Source of the DNA: Ensifer sp. MPMI2T
Lineage (GTDB): Bacteria > Pseudomonadota > Alphaproteobacteria > Rhizobiales > Rhizobiaceae
Assembly: GCF_004827385.1 (NCBI RefSeq)
Contig: NZ_SRXN01000004.1
Coordinates: forward strand, 1-64,000
Length of the DNA stretch: 64,000 bases
Direction of reading: 5' to 3'
The first letter of the stretch is position 1, and every line of letters begins with the position of its first letter. The notes beneath the pieces were generated by a model. The model was not told the DNA's origin. It searched no databases and saw only the letters and a program-made list of their open reading frames with translations. Shown piece by piece: positions 8,410-18,118 of this stretch. The position numbers were made by a program, and so were the translations under genes.

Positions 8410-9810
8410 ATGACCGCAACTCAGGACTATATTGTCGCCGATATCGGGCTTGCCGATTTCGGCCGCAAGGAAATTGCCATCGCCGAAACGGAAATGCCGG
8501 GCCTGATGGCCTGCCGCGACGAATTCGGTGCATCGAAGCCGCTAAAGGGCGCACGCATCACCGGCTCGCTGCACATGACCATCCAGACGGCGGTGCTGAT
8601 CGAGACGCTGGTTGCGCTCGGTGCCGACGTTCGCTGGGCATCGTGCAACATCTTCTCGACCCAGGACCACGCTGCTGCCGCCATCGCGGCAAGCGGTGTT
8701 CCGGTCTTCGCCGTCAAGGGCGAAACGCTTGAGGAATACTGGGCCTATACCGACAAGATCTTCCAGTGGGCCGACGGCGGCCTGTCGAACATGATTCTCG
8801 ACGATGGCGGTGACGCCACCATGTACATCCTGCTCGGCGCACGCGCCGAAGCGGGCGAGAACGTGCTTTCGAACCCGGGTTCGGAAGAGGAGGAAATCCT
8901 CTTTGCCCAGATCAAGAAGCGCCTTGCCGCTTCCCCGGGCTGGTTCACCAAGCAGCGCGATGCCATCAAGGGCGTCACCGAAGAGACGACCACCGGCGTC
9001 AACCGCCTCTACCAGCTCCAGGCCAAGGGCCTGCTGCCCTTCCCGGCGATCAACGTCAACGACAGCGTCACGAAGTCGAAGTTCGACAACAAGTACGGCT
9101 GCAAGGAATCGCTCGTCGACGGCATCCGCCGCGGCACCGACGTGATGATGGCCGGCAAGGTCGCCGTCGTTTGCGGCTATGGCGACGTAGGCAAGGGTTC
9201 CGCTGCCTCTCTCAAGGGCGCAGGCGCACGCGTGAAGGTCACCGAAGTCGATCCGATCTGCGCGCTGCAGGCCGCGATGGACGGCTACGAAGTGGTCCAG
9301 CTCGAGGACGTCGTCTCGACCGCCGACATCTTCATCACGACGACCGGCAACAAGGACGTCATCCGCATGGATCACATGCGCGAGATGAAGGATATGGCGA
9401 TCGTCGGCAACATCGGCCACTTCGACAACGAGATCCAGGTCTCGGCGCTGCGCAACCTGAAATGGACCAACATCAAGCCGCAGGTCGACATGATCGAGTT
9501 CCCGAAGGGCAACCGCATGATCCTGCTTTCGGAAGGCCGCCTGCTCAATCTCGGCAACGCCACCGGACATCCGTCCTTCGTGATGTCGGCCTCCTTCTCC
9601 AACCAGGTGCTAGCGCAGATCGAGCTCTTCACCAAGGGCGAGAACTACAAGAAAGAGGTTTACGTGCTGCCGAAGCAGCTCGATGAGAAGGTCGCCCGCC
9701 TGCATCTCGCAAAGCTCGGCGCCAAGCTGACCGAGCTTTCGGAAGAACAGGCCGCCTATATCGGCGTGAAGCCGCAGGGTCCGTTCAAGGCCGAACACTA
9801 CCGGTACTAA
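8410..9810 (+). CDS. ahcY: Adenosylhomocysteinase
   Basis: 466-aa S-adenosylhomocysteine hydrolase: SAH + H2O to homocysteine + adenosine, removing the product inhibitor of methyltransferases. The NAD-binding Rossmann motif [11 protein letters not shown] lies in the middle, and the C-terminus PFKAEHYRY carries the family's NAD-contacting Lys-Tyr. The length matches proteobacterial enzymes. Start at the ATG following CTGGAGAACTCC (GGAG site); the reading frame stays open upstream but without conserved sequence. Preceded by nested palindromes and followed by a strong terminator, so probably monocistronic. Confidence 0.97.
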   Translation: MTATQDYIVADIGLADFGRKEIAIAETEMPGLMACRDEFGASKPLKGARITGSLHMTIQTAVLIETLVALGADVRWASCNIFSTQDHAAAAIAASGVPVFAVKGETLEEYWAYTDKIFQWADGGLSNMILDDGGDATMYILLGARAEAGENVLSNPGSEEEEILFAQIKKRLAASPGWFTKQRDAIKGVTEETTTGVNRLYQLQAKGLLPFPAINVNDSVTKSKFDNKYGCKESLVDGIRRGTDVMMAGKVAVVCGYGDVGKGSAASLKGAGARVKVTEVDPICALQAAMDGYEVVQLEDVVSTADIFITTTGNKDVIRMDHMREMKDMAIVGNIGHFDNEIQVSALRNLKWTNIKPQVDMIEFPKGNRMILLSEGRLLNLGNATGHPSFVMSASFSNQVLAQIELFTKGENYKKEVYVLPKQLDEKVARLHLAKLGAKLTELSEEQAAYIGVKPQGPFKAEHYRY

Positions 9811-9840
9811 TCGTTAGCCGGACAATCCACAAGATGTTGT

Positions 9841-9877
9841 GGCCGCGATCTTGACAGGAGATCGCGGCCTCTTTTTT
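9841..9877 (+). terminator. Rho-independent terminator of ahcY
   Basis: 10-bp perfect stem GGCCGCGATC / GATCGCGGCC with a 9-nt loop, then TCTTTTTT. It begins 30 bp after the ahcY stop. Confidence 0.92.
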
Positions 9878-9940
9878 GAGCCGCGCACTTTCCGGCGATT
9901 CGTCAAACAAGTATGCTTAAGTCATTGATTCGTGACGCTA

Positions 9941-10040
9941 CTGCATGATTCCCGAAACCGTGGCCGGTTCACGGAAACATGCAGTAATTCAAGATGCTAC
10001 AGCGTCCTTTGCGCGTCTCAAAAGTCGCGCGGCGCTGTAG
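9941..10040 (+). repeat. RIME1-like repeat, copy 3 (upstream of divL)
   Basis: 100-bp unit with the same two palindromes (CTGCATG...CATGCAG, then CTACAGCGTCC...GCGCGGCGCTGTAG). The reading frame of divL runs open through it, but the repeat argues that translation begins downstream of 10040. Confidence 0.85.
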
Positions 10041-10081
10041 GTGGACCTTCGAGTGTCACGGATGGGGATGTCTTGTCGGAC

Positions 10082-12691
10082 ATGCGGCAAACAGACGGAG
10101 ACAGACCGGGGATGCAATCGCAACTGACGCAAACCCCTTCCAGGGGTTTCGGTGCATGGCGGCGTAAGGTCGGCGGCAACTTCCGGACAAATGGGGACGG
10201 CGGCGCCATGGAAACTGAACGATCGACGCTTTTCGGCGGGGGCCCTGAGGCGCCCGCATTAGTGCGGCGGCTGCTCGCAGGCACCGTGTTCTTCGCGGCG
10301 ACCGACGCGGCGGCGCAGGCGTCGACGCCGGTGGCCAAGGCCATCTTCGGCTCCTCCGAAGTCGTCACCTTTTCCGTACTGATCGGCGTTATTTCCGCCG
10401 CCATGATTTCCGCCATCTGGCTCATCCGCCAGCGCGGCAATATCGAGGCCGAGAACCGCGAACTGCGGTCCGGACTTTCCGATGCAAATCAGCGGATTTC
10501 CCGGTTCCAGGCCCTCATCGCCGACAAGAACCGGCGCATCGTGATCTGGGATGGTCTGGCCGAACGTCCCGAGTTTCTCGGACAGCTTCCCGTCGAGACC
10601 GGCGCTCCGCAGGATGACCGCACTTTTCTCGCCTTCGGGCGCTGGCTCAAGGCGCCGTCCGCCAGCCAGCTCGAAAAGGCGATCGAGACATTGCGCGCGC
10701 AGGCGCAAAGCTTCGATCTCGTGCTCGAAACGCAGCGCAACGAGGTCCTGGAAGCCCAGGGCCGCGTTTCCGGCGGACGGGCATTCGTGCGCTTCATCGC
10801 TCTCAACAACCTGAGGGCCGAACTTGCCGAGCTGAAACTGGAACGCGATCGCCTGCACGCATCGCTGTCGACCTTCCGCACGCTGCTCGATGCGATCGAC
10901 CTGCCTGTCTGGCAACGCACCGCCGACGGCAAGCTCGAATGGGTCAACGAAGCCTATGCCGAGGCGGTCGAGACTCAGAGCGCGAGCCTCGCCGTCGCCG
11001 AAGGGCGCGAATTGCTTTCGACCCCGGCGCGCGAAAAAATCCGCGCCGTCTCAACCTTGGAAACGCCCTTCAGCGACAAGGTTTCGACCGTGGTCAAGGG
11101 CAATCGCACCTTCTTCGATGTCGTCGACGCCCGCAGCCCGGCCGGCTCGGCCGGCATCGCCATCGACATTTCCGGCATCGAAGCCGTGCGCGAAGAGCTT
11201 GCGCGGACCCTGAAGAGCCATGCCGAGACGCTCGACCATCTGGCCACCCCCGTGGCGATCTTCGACGGCAATCAGCGTCTGCAATTCTACAATCAGGCAT
11301 TCCAGCGACTCTGGGACCTCGACATGGGCTTCCTCGAGCGCAAGCCCGACAACGGCGAGGTGCTCGACCGGTTGCGGGCCGGCGGCAAGCTGCCCGAGCA
11401 GCTCAACTGGAAACAATGGAAGGCCAATGCGCTGTCCGTCTATCAGGCGCTCGACACGCAATCCGACCTCTGGCACCTGCCAAACGGCCAAACGCTTCGC
11501 GTCTTCGCCACCGCACGGCCACAAGGCGGCGCAACCTGGGTCTTCGAGAACCTGACCGAGAAGGTCGATCTCGAGACCCGTTACAACACCCTGCTCCAGG
11601 TCCAGGGCGAAACGATCGACCACCTCGCCGAAGGCGTCGCGGTGTTCGGGCCTGATGGCCGCATCCGGCTTTCCAACCCGGCATTCCGGGCAATCTGGGG
11701 CATCAGTGAAGCGGAAGCCAAGCCCGGCACGCACATTCGTGCTGTCGAACAGGCCTGCCTGCCCTCCTACGACCAGCCGGATGGTTGGAAGCGGTTCGCC
11801 CATATCATCACCAGCTTCGACGACGAACGGCCGTCGAGCCGCGGCATTCTGGAATTGCGGACCGGCCTAATCCTCGATTATGCCGTGATCCCGCTGCCGA
11901 ACGCCCAGACGATGCTGACCTTCGTCAACATTACCGACAGCGTCAGGGTCGAGCGCGCCCTGACTGAGAAGAATGAGGCGCTGCGCAAAGCCGACGCGCT
12001 GAAGAACGATTTCGTTCATCACGTCTCCTATGAATTGCGCTCGCCGCTCACGAACATCATCGGCTTCGCCGATCTGCTGAAGACGCCCGCATTCGGCGAG
12101 CTCAACGAGCGCCAGGCGGAATATGTCGACCATATTGCGACGTCCTCGTCGCTGCTGCTGACCATCGTCAACGATATCCTCGACCTGGCCACCGTCGACG
12201 CCGGCATCGTCGAGCTCGACATGTCCGAGGTGAACCTCGTCGATTTCCTCGACGACGTCGCGCATCAAATGGCCGACAGGCTTGTCGAAAGCGGCGTCAC
12301 CCTGCGGGTGGATGCGCCCGACAACCTCGGCCGCATGGTCGCGGACCAGCAGCGGCTGAAACAAATCTTCATCAAGCTCCTCACCAACGCCGCCAACTTC
12401 GCGCCCGATCGCAGCACCATCGATCTCAAATGCCGGCGCGAAGGCACCGATTTCGTCTTCTCCGTCAGCGATTCCGGCCCCGGCATCCCGCAGGATGTCC
12501 TGAACACCGTCTTCAACCGCTTCGAAAGCTACGGCCAGCACGGCGGCGCCGGCCTCGGACTGTCGATCGTCGAGAGCTTCGTCAGCCTGCATCACGGTAC
12601 CGTTTCGATCCGCAGCAAGGAGGGCGAAGGCACCGAGGTCACCTGCCGCATTCCGTCGTCCGAAATGCCGAAGATCATCGCGGCCGAATAA
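10082..12691 (+). CDS. divL: DivL-like PAS sensor pseudo-kinase (Tyr in H-box)
   Basis: About 869 aa. A hydrophobic N-terminal stretch and a transmembrane segment (DNA about 10360-10425) are followed by repeated PAS-like modules, a HisKA domain and a HATPase_c domain. The H-box reads HHVSYELRSPL: the phospho-accepting His is Tyr (TAT at 12029-12031). This is the hallmark of Caulobacter DivL, which works with DivK, CckA and CtrA in cell-cycle control. HATPase N and G boxes look intact (LTNAANFAP, DSGPGIP, GAGLGLSIV). The start is uncertain: ATGs at 10082, 10112 and 10208 all fit. The stop overlaps the next gene by one base (TAATG). Confidence 0.85.
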   Translation: MRQTDGDRPGMQSQLTQTPSRGFGAWRRKVGGNFRTNGDGGAMETERSTLFGGGPEAPALVRRLLAGTVFFAATDAAAQASTPVAKAIFGSSEVVTFSVLIGVISAAMISAIWLIRQRGNIEAENRELRSGLSDANQRISRFQALIADKNRRIVIWDGLAERPEFLGQLPVETGAPQDDRTFLAFGRWLKAPSASQLEKAIETLRAQAQSFDLVLETQRNEVLEAQGRVSGGRAFVRFIALNNLRAELAELKLERDRLHASLSTFRTLLDAIDLPVWQRTADGKLEWVNEAYAEAVETQSASLAVAEGRELLSTPAREKIRAVSTLETPFSDKVSTVVKGNRTFFDVVDARSPAGSAGIAIDISGIEAVREELARTLKSHAETLDHLATPVAIFDGNQRLQFYNQAFQRLWDLDMGFLERKPDNGEVLDRLRAGGKLPEQLNWKQWKANALSVYQALDTQSDLWHLPNGQTLRVFATARPQGGATWVFENLTEKVDLETRYNTLLQVQGETIDHLAEGVAVFGPDGRIRLSNPAFRAIWGISEAEAKPGTHIRAVEQACLPSYDQPDGWKRFAHIITSFDDERPSSRGILELRTGLILDYAVIPLPNAQTMLTFVNITDSVRVERALTEKNEALRKADALKNDFVHHVSYELRSPLTNIIGFADLLKTPAFGELNERQAEYVDHIATSSSLLLTIVNDILDLATVDAGIVELDMSEVNLVDFLDDVAHQMADRLVESGVTLRVDAPDNLGRMVADQQRLKQIFIKLLTNAANFAPDRSTIDLKCRREGTDFVFSVSDSGPGIPQDVLNTVFNRFESYGQHGGAGLGLSIVESFVSLHHGTVSIRSKEGEGTEVTCRIPSSEMPKIIAAE

Positions 12692-14199
12692 TGAAGCATC
12701 TGCAACGGTTCCTGAAGGACGAGGCGGCCACCATCGAGCTGGGCGAAGACTTCGCGCTGGCGCTGAAGGCCGGCGATTGCGTCGCCTTGTCGGGCGATCT
12801 CGGCGCGGGAAAATCGACCTTCGCGCGCGCGCTGCTCCGCGCGATCGCCGACGACGAGACGCTCGAAGTGCCGAGCCCCACTTTCACGCTCGTGCAAAAT
12901 TACGACCTGCGCATCCCGGTCGCCCATTTTGATCTCTATCGTCTCGCCGACGCTTCGGAACTCGACGAGCTTGGCTTCGACGAAGCCATTTCCGAAGGGA
13001 TCTGCCTCGTCGAATGGCCGGAAAAGGCGGAGGAAGCCCTTCCTTCCGAACGCATCACGCTCACCTTTACGCACGAAGGCGAAGGACGCCGGCTTGCGAT
13101 TTCCGCGCCCGATGCTTCGTTCGAGCGCATTTCCCGCTCGCTCGCGATCCGCAGTTTTCTTGCGCAGACTGGTTATGCGACCGCCCGTCGCCGCCATTTA
13201 AGCGGTGACGCTTCGGTGAGGGCCTACGAGCGGATCGAGACGGATGGTGAGGCGGCGAAGATACTGATGGATGCGCCGAGGCATAAGCCTGGTCCCATTC
13301 TCCAGGATGGAAAATACTACCAGCAGCTCGCGCATCTGGCCGAGGACGTCGTTCCGTTCGTCGCGATTTCCGAACTGCTGCGCGATCGTGGCTTCGCCGC
13401 GCCGGCAATTTATGCCCGCGACCTCGACAAGGGTATCTTGCTGATCGAGGATCTGGGGTCCGAGGGCATTATCGACGCTGAGGGAAGACCGGTTGCCGAG
13501 CGCTATCTCGAAAGCGTGCGCGTGCTCGCCCGGCTTCATGGCAAGCCGCCGACACGAGAGATTGCTATTGGCGATGGCCTCATCCATTGCATTCCCGATT
13601 TCGACCGCACCGCGATCAAGATCGAGACGAGCCTGCTAATCGACTGGTACCTGCCATGGAAGCGCGGCGAGGCGGCCTCCGACAGCGAGCGCAAGGCGTA
13701 CTTCGCCATCTGGGACCAGCTCATCGACGTTCTCGCATCGGCCGAGAAGAACCTGCTGCTGCGCGATTTTCACTCGCCGAATATTCTCTGGCGCCCGGAC
13801 CGGGAAGGACTCGACCGCGTCGGCATCATCGATTTCCAGGACGCGATGATCGGTCCGACCGCTTATGATGTCGCGTCGCTTACGCAGGATGCGCGTGTGA
13901 CCATCGACGAGGATCTGGCCGACCGGCTAATCAATGCTTATCTGGCCGAGCGCACGGCCTCCGGCCCATTCGACAAGGCAAACTTTCTTCGCGATTGGCA
14001 CCTGATGTCGGCGCAACGCAACTGTAAGCTCGCCGGCATCTGGGTGCGACTGATGCAGCGTGACGGAAAGCCCGGTTACATGAAGCACATGCCACGCACC
14101 TTCGCCTATCTGAGCCGAGCGCTCAGTCATGAGGTGCTGACACCCTTGCGCGATTGGTGCATTAAGGCTGGAATCCTGGCTAGCGAATCAGCCAACTGA
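12691..14199 (+). CDS. tsaE: TsaE-AmgK fusion: t6A ATPase plus sugar kinase
   Basis: 502-aa two-domain protein. Residues 1-150 are TsaE, the ATPase needed for tRNA t6A37 synthesis, with P-loop GDLGAGKS (35-42). Residues about 160-495 are an aminoglycoside-phosphotransferase-like kinase with catalytic D359 (RDFHSPN), N364 and metal-binding D381 (DFQDA). In Pseudomonas the separate kinase AmgK phosphorylates MurNAc/GlcNAc at the anomeric position and MurU follows, as here. The single frame has no stop or frameshift between the halves. Fusions of this type are annotated in other Rhizobiaceae. The ATG overlaps the divL stop. Confidence 0.92.
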   Translation: MKHLQRFLKDEAATIELGEDFALALKAGDCVALSGDLGAGKSTFARALLRAIADDETLEVPSPTFTLVQNYDLRIPVAHFDLYRLADASELDELGFDEAISEGICLVEWPEKAEEALPSERITLTFTHEGEGRRLAISAPDASFERISRSLAIRSFLAQTGYATARRRHLSGDASVRAYERIETDGEAAKILMDAPRHKPGPILQDGKYYQQLAHLAEDVVPFVAISELLRDRGFAAPAIYARDLDKGILLIEDLGSEGIIDAEGRPVAERYLESVRVLARLHGKPPTREIAIGDGLIHCIPDFDRTAIKIETSLLIDWYLPWKRGEAASDSERKAYFAIWDQLIDVLASAEKNLLLRDFHSPNILWRPDREGLDRVGIIDFQDAMIGPTAYDVASLTQDARVTIDEDLADRLINAYLAERTASGPFDKANFLRDWHLMSAQRNCKLAGIWVRLMQRDGKPGYMKHMPRTFAYLSRALSHEVLTPLRDWCIKAGILASESAN

Positions 14200-14208
14200 C
14201 AGGAAAAC

Positions 14209-14940
14209 ATGCCCATCACCAATGCCATGGTGCTTGCGGCCGGACTGGGCACCCGCCTTCGGCCAATCACCGATACACTGCCGAAGCCACTCGTCCGGAT
14301 CGCCGGCAAGCCGATGATCGACTACGTGCTGGACATCCTGGCGGCCGCCGGCGTGACCAAGGCGGCGGTGAACGTCCATCACTTTGCCGACCAGATGGAA
14401 GAGCATCTCCGTCGCCGTGAGACGCCGCATATCCTGATTTCGGACGAGCGCGACGCTTTGATGAATTCCGGTGGCGGGCTTGCCAAGGGACTGAAGCTGC
14501 TGGACGACGGGCCGCTGATCGTCATGAATGCCGACCTCTTCTGGATCGGCGAAGAGGCCGGAAAGCCGAGCAACATTCAAAGGCTTGCTGATTTCTTCGA
14601 TCCGCAGAAGATGGACATGGCGCTACTTTGCGTGCGCCTCGAGGACACCACCGGGCACAACGGCAAGAAGGATTTTTCGCTCGCTGAGGACGGCAGGCTC
14701 GCGCGCTACCAGGAAGGCATGGACAATCCTGTCGTCTATGCCGGCGCGATCGCCATGGAGTCGTGCCTCTTTGCCGATGCGCCGAGCGATGCCTTCAACC
14801 TCAACATTTATTTCGACCGTGCGATTGCCAGGGGACGCCTCTTCGGGCTGATGCTTGACGGCCACTGGATGACCGTCGGCACGCCGGAAGCGATCGATGA
14901 AGCCGAGGCGGTGGTGCGCCGGTTCCAACCGGGAGGATAA
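14209..14940 (+). CDS. murU: MurNAc-1-phosphate uridylyltransferase (MurU-like)
   Basis: 243-aa sugar-phosphate nucleotidyltransferase. N-terminal signature AAGLGTRLRP (10-19) followed by the PKPLV lysine motif (25-29) and the metal-binding MNADLFW. It lacks the C-terminal hexapeptide domain of GlmU, as MurU does. Next to the AmgK-like kinase it would complete the MurNAc to UDP-MurNAc recycling shortcut, which bypasses de novo MurA/MurB and fosfomycin (known in Pseudomonas; inferred here). It starts 9 bp after the fusion gene, and its GGGAGGA end serves as the addB ribosome site. Confidence 0.85.
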   Translation: MPITNAMVLAAGLGTRLRPITDTLPKPLVRIAGKPMIDYVLDILAAAGVTKAAVNVHHFADQMEEHLRRRETPHILISDERDALMNSGGGLAKGLKLLDDGPLIVMNADLFWIGEEAGKPSNIQRLADFFDPQKMDMALLCVRLEDTTGHNGKKDFSLAEDGRLARYQEGMDNPVVYAGAIAMESCLFADAPSDAFNLNIYFDRAIARGRLFGLMLDGHWMTVGTPEAIDEAEAVVRRFQPGG

Positions 14941-14941
14941 T

Positions 14942-17900
14942 GTGCCCGGCCACGCCTCGAACGTCTTCACGATCCCCGCCGGCCTGCCCTTCCTCAGGAC
15001 CTTGGCGCAAAAGCTCTGCGACGGCGGATTGGTTCCGGGATTCACGTACGATCCGGCGGATCCGCTGATGCTTGCCGGCGTGACGATCTTCGTTCCCACG
15101 CGACGTTCGGCGCGTGTGCTTCGCTCGGAGTTCGTCGATCTGCTCGGCGGCCGCTCGGCCATTCTGCCGACGATCCGCGCGCTCGGCGAGACGGACGACG
15201 ACAGTGGCTTTTTCGACGCCGAGGTGCCCGCGATCCTCGATCTCGCCCCACCGCTTTCCGGCACCGCACGCCTGATCGAGCTCGGTCGCCTCATTCTCGC
15301 CTGGCGCAACCAGCTGCCTCAGGCGGTGCTCGATATCCATGGCGAAAGTCCGCTGATCGCGCCGGCAAGCCCCGCCGATGCCATCTGGCTCGCGCGCAAT
15401 CTCGCCGACCTGATCGACGCCGTGGAGACCGAGGAACTCGACTGGGAGGCGCTCGACGAACTCGACACCGGCGAACATGCGCTCTGGTGGCAATTGACGC
15501 TCGCCTTCCTGAAAATTGCCCGCACCTACTGGCCGGAGCGGCTGGACGAGCTCAAGCAATCCTCGCCTTCGCGCCACCGCAACGCCATCCTGCAGGCGGA
15601 AACACAGCGTATCGCAGCAGGAAAGGTGAGCGGACCGATCATCATCGCCGGGTCGACCGGTTCGATCCCCGTGACGGCCGCGCTGATCGCAGCCGTGAGC
15701 AGACTGCCGAACGGCACCATCGTTCTGCCGGGCCTCGATCAGACGATGAGCGATACGGAATGGGAGCTGATCGTCGGCGATGCTTCGACCGGCGTCACAA
15801 GGGATCCGGCAAGCCGCAGCCATCCGCAATACGGCTTCTACCGCCTGCTGAAACGCATGGGCATCGGGCGGCGTGACGTCCTGACGCTGGAGCCGGCCGA
15901 TGGCGCCCTCGACTATCGCAGTATGGTTCTCTCGCGCGCTCTGCTTCCGACAAAGGCGACCGACAGCTGGACCCGCGCGCGTGAAGATTTCGATCAGGCA
16001 AAACTTCTCTCGGCTTTCGCGGATGTCGCACTGATCGAGACGGCGAACGAGCGGGAAGAGGCAACGGTCATCGCCATCGCGCTCCGTCTCGCGCTTGCCG
16101 ATAGCGATGAAAGTCAGGCGGCCTTGATCACCCCGGATCGCGGCCTTGCGCGCCGCGTCGGGGCGGAGCTTGCCCGCTTCGGCATCGAGGCCGACGATTC
16201 CGCCGGCACGCCGCTCTCCTCCACAGCCGTCGGCGCCGTCGTGCGATTGTTGCTGGAGGCGGCGTTGCGGCCGGGCGATCCGATGCCGCTCGTCGCCCTT
16301 TTGAAGCACCCGCTCGCCCGCTTCGGCGAGACGACCGAGCATGTCCGGCGCGCCACCGATGCCCTGGAACTTCTGGCCTTGCGCGGCGGTACCAGCAACG
16401 CCGACATTTCGGCGCTTGCCCCCCTCATCGAGCAGGCGCTCGAAAAACGAAAGCACGATCGTCATCCGCCGCCGTGGCAGAGTCGCCTTAATGACGAGGA
16501 TATAGCCGCGGCCCACGTGCTTGCCGAACGCATCGCGTTGGCCGCCGAACCCTTGGCAAGCGCGTGCGTGCTTCGCGTCGACGGCCAGTCTCGGTCCAAG
16601 GTACTCACCCTTGCCGACTGGGCGGAGCGGACAGGCCGCGCACTGGAAGCCGTCTGCGTCGACGAGCGCGGCAGCCTTGGCGAACTCTGGTCGACGGAAG
16701 CTGGTGAAGCATTGGCAACGCTTCTCAAAGGCATTATCGAGACCGAAGGTCAAATGAGCGCCGACGGGCCGCAATGGTGCGACATTGTCGAAGCGCTCGC
16801 GGCAAGCGAAGCGGTCAAGCCGCGATCGATGCGGCATCCCCGCGTTTTCATCTTCGGGGCGCTGGAGTCGCGCCTGCAAAGCATGGATCTCGTCGTGCTC
16901 GGCGGCATGAACGAAGGGACATGGCCGGGCCAGACGTCAAACGACCCCTTCCTGTCGCGGACGATGAAATCCGGAATCGGCCTCGAACCACCGGAACGGC
17001 GTATCGGCCAGCTAGCCCACGATTTCCAGATGGCCTGCGGCACGCGCCGGCTGATCCTTTCGCGCTCCATGCGCCACGGGTCGGCACCGACGGTCGCGTC
17101 AAGGTGGCTGCAGCGCCTGCAGGCGCTCGGCGGCGAAGGACTGACGCAACTCATCAAGTCCAACGGTGCGGATTATTTGCACTGGGCGCGCATTCTCGAT
17201 GACGGCGAAACCCAGCCGCTCGCGACGCGCCCGGAACCGAAGCCGCCCGCCAAGCTGCAGCCACGCAAATATTCCTTCAGCGAAGTGACGCGCCTTCGTC
17301 GCGATCCCTATGCCGTCTACGCGCGGCGGATCCTGCGCCTGCAGCCGATCGACCCGTTCAATCGTGATCCGGGGGCCGCCGAGCGTGGAACGCTCTATCA
17401 TCGAATCGTCGATCGCTTCGTCAGGGGCGGCTTTGATCCGGCCTCGCCCGAAGCCGAAGCGGTGATGACGAGATTGCTCAACGAAGCTTTCGACGAAGAA
17501 GGGCTTCCACCGCATATCGACACGATCTGGCGTCCGCGTTTTGCCGCCGTCGGGAAGGCATTCCTTAAATGGGAGCGCGACCGCCAGAAGAGCATTACGA
17601 AGTCTTTCACCGAGGTTCCGGCATCCATGGATATCGGCCTTGCGGATATCCGGCTGACCGGCATAGCCGATCGCCTTGATCGGCGCCCGGACGGCACAAT
17701 TGACATCATCGACTATAAGACCGGCTCCAGCCCCTCGCCCAGGGAAGCGCGCAGTCTGCTCGATCCGCAGCTTTCGCTCGAAGCTGCCGCGCTCAAGGCC
17801 GGCGCCTTCGGTGCGACGGGACGCGCCGAACCGAATGCGCTTCTCTACGTCCGCCTGAAACCCGGCAGCCGCTTCAGCGTCGACGCCGTCAACAACGAGG

Positions 17901-18118
17901 GCGGCAAATCGAAGGAAACGAAATCCGCAGACCAACTGGCGGAACAATCGCTCATCGAGTTGAGGAAACTGCTTGCGGCGCTGATGAGCGGCAGACACGG
18001 CTTCGCCTCACGCCTGATCGTCCAGAAGGAGCGCGACTACGGAGGCGAATACGATCACCTAGCGCGGGTCGCCGAATGGGCGACCGCCGAAGGCGAGGAT
18101 GATGCCGATGAGGGATGA
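14942..18118 (+). CDS. addB: AddB subunit of the AddAB helicase-nuclease
   Basis: 1058-aa AddB of the alphaproteobacterial type: an inactivated helicase-like N-terminal half (FVPTRRSARVLRSEFV near the start) and a C-terminal RecB-family nuclease domain with the motif DIIDYKTGSSPS preceded by RLTGIADRLDR. With AddA it resects double-strand breaks for RecA loading. The start is GTG at 14942, two bases past the murU stop, with GGGAGGA positioned just upstream; reading frames starting earlier lie inside murU. It overlaps addA by 20 nt. Confidence 0.95.
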   Translation: MPGHASNVFTIPAGLPFLRTLAQKLCDGGLVPGFTYDPADPLMLAGVTIFVPTRRSARVLRSEFVDLLGGRSAILPTIRALGETDDDSGFFDAEVPAILDLAPPLSGTARLIELGRLILAWRNQLPQAVLDIHGESPLIAPASPADAIWLARNLADLIDAVETEELDWEALDELDTGEHALWWQLTLAFLKIARTYWPERLDELKQSSPSRHRNAILQAETQRIAAGKVSGPIIIAGSTGSIPVTAALIAAVSRLPNGTIVLPGLDQTMSDTEWELIVGDASTGVTRDPASRSHPQYGFYRLLKRMGIGRRDVLTLEPADGALDYRSMVLSRALLPTKATDSWTRAREDFDQAKLLSAFADVALIETANEREEATVIAIALRLALADSDESQAALITPDRGLARRVGAELARFGIEADDSAGTPLSSTAVGAVVRLLLEAALRPGDPMPLVALLKHPLARFGETTEHVRRATDALELLALRGGTSNADISALAPLIEQALEKRKHDRHPPPWQSRLNDEDIAAAHVLAERIALAAEPLASACVLRVDGQSRSKVLTLADWAERTGRALEAVCVDERGSLGELWSTEAGEALATLLKGIIETEGQMSADGPQWCDIVEALAASEAVKPRSMRHPRVFIFGALESRLQSMDLVVLGGMNEGTWPGQTSNDPFLSRTMKSGIGLEPPERRIGQLAHDFQMACGTRRLILSRSMRHGSAPTVASRWLQRLQALGGEGLTQLIKSNGADYLHWARILDDGETQPLATRPEPKPPAKLQPRKYSFSEVTRLRRDPYAVYARRILRLQPIDPFNRDPGAAERGTLYHRIVDRFVRGGFDPASPEAEAVMTRLLNEAFDEEGLPPHIDTIWRPRFAAVGKAFLKWERDRQKSITKSFTEVPASMDIGLADIRLTGIADRLDRRPDGTIDIIDYKTGSSPSPREARSLLDPQLSLEAAALKAGAFGATGRAEPNALLYVRLKPGSRFSVDAVNNEGGKSKETKSADQLAEQSLIELRKLLAALMSGRHGFASRLIVQKERDYGGEYDHLARVAEWATAEGEDDADEG

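Noticed and set aside
9932-10081. Longer divL reading frame starting at 9932
   Set aside because: The extra codons run through the RIME-like repeat, which is unlikely to be translated; starts from 10082 on are preferred.
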